This document shows, piece by piece, positions 6,369 to 6,469 of a DNA stretch of 6,469 nt (within the stretch, counting starts at the first letter, position 1; each line of letters starts with the position of its first letter). A model generated the notes under the pieces. The model saw only the letters and a program-made list of their open reading frames with translations. It did not search any database and was not told where the DNA came from. The translations under genes were made by a program, and so were the position numbers. This stretch comes from Dehalococcoidia bacterium UBA6627. Lineage in GTDB: Bacteria > Chloroflexota > Dehalococcoidia > UBA2979. The DNA lies in the NCBI GenBank assembly GCA_002455955.1, contig DKLZ01000024.1, positions 1 through 6,469 on the forward strand, read 5' to 3'.

Positions 6369-6469
6369 ATGAACCACTCCCCCGTTGGTACACCGATGGT
6401 AGTTCGACTCCTTCCTTGGCAACCTGACTACGGGCCTTCGATGTCCAACGGCATCGAATCAGATCCCAA
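6369..6469 (+). CDS. Start of an unidentified protein, truncated by the right edge (33 codons visible)
   Basis: From ATG 6369 the frame is open to the edge and reads MNHSPVGTPMVVRLLPW followed by QPDYGPSMSNGIESDP. I do not recognise the family. The RLLPWQPDYGPS stretch looks like real protein, and an ATG at 6396 (MVVRLLPWQ) is an alternative start. An extended -10 element just upstream supports transcription rightward, divergent from ubiE. The competing minus-strand frame across the same bases is also open for about 52 codons, so the call is tentative. Confidence 0.45.
   Translation, partial: MNHSPVGTPMVVRLLPWQPDYGPSMSNGIESDP

Noticed and set aside
6390..6425. GTTCGACTC resembling a tRNA T-loop, with TTGGTA nearby
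   Set aside because: The flanking bases do not form a T stem, and there is no anticodon arm or acceptor stem at proper distances.
6313..6468. Minus-strand open frame of about 52 codons entering from the right edge and ending TAG near 6313
   Set aside because: It competes with the plus-strand frame at 6369; I saw no motif, and the extended -10 favours rightward transcription. It cannot be excluded without more sequence.
1..6469. CRISPR array, insertion sequence, toxin-antitoxin pair, defence island or biosynthetic cluster
   Set aside because: No direct repeats with spacers, transposase, terminal inverted repeats or matching protein families were found; every gap is under 200 bases.

Overview
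The window looks like an ordinary chromosomal segment of a free-living bacterium of roughly 50% GC, with short intergenic gaps and no sign of mobile DNA, phage or CRISPR. Gene content includes an APH-like kinase of the COG2187/COG0645 type, a group II (O-type) truncated haemoglobin, a UbiE/MenG quinone methyltransferase and a small four-cysteine protein ending in an LPVLxC motif. With several starts lacking a Shine-Dalgarno sequence, this is most reminiscent of Chloroflexota (SAR202-like lineages) or Actinomycetota. That assignment is an impression from protein style only; no rRNA or other phylogenetic marker is present.

Layout: positions 1-1084 (minus) hold the first 361 codons of the APH-like kinase, which runs off the left edge. 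A 107-base divergent promoter region separates it from an alpha/beta hydrolase (1192-2064, plus). The hydrolase converges on a DEAD-box RNA helicase (2241-4274, minus), and the 176 bases between them contain several inverted repeats. The helicase has an unusually long, charge-segregated N-terminal arm of about 300 residues. A 171-base gap with GC-rich structure lies upstream of it, preceded on the same strand by a 71-residue protein of unknown function (4446-4661). Divergent from that is the small four-cysteine protein (4757-4957, plus), followed after 17 bases by the truncated haemoglobin (4975-5436, plus). The haemoglobin ends 13 bases from the end of the convergent quinone methyltransferase (5450-6241, minus). 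At the right edge a plus-strand reading frame with an extended -10 promoter (6369 onward) is probably the start of another gene, which I cannot identify.

How the genes work together: RNA remodelling (helicase), menaquinone/ubiquinone methylation (UbiE/MenG) and oxygen or NO handling (truncated haemoglobin) are housekeeping or respiratory-stress functions. The haemoglobin and quinone genes could share a respiratory theme, but their convergent orientation means they are not one operon. I found no convincing new system. The best second-look items are the helicase N-terminal arm, the two small conserved-looking proteins, the structured 2065-2240 gap, and the apparently leaderless starts.
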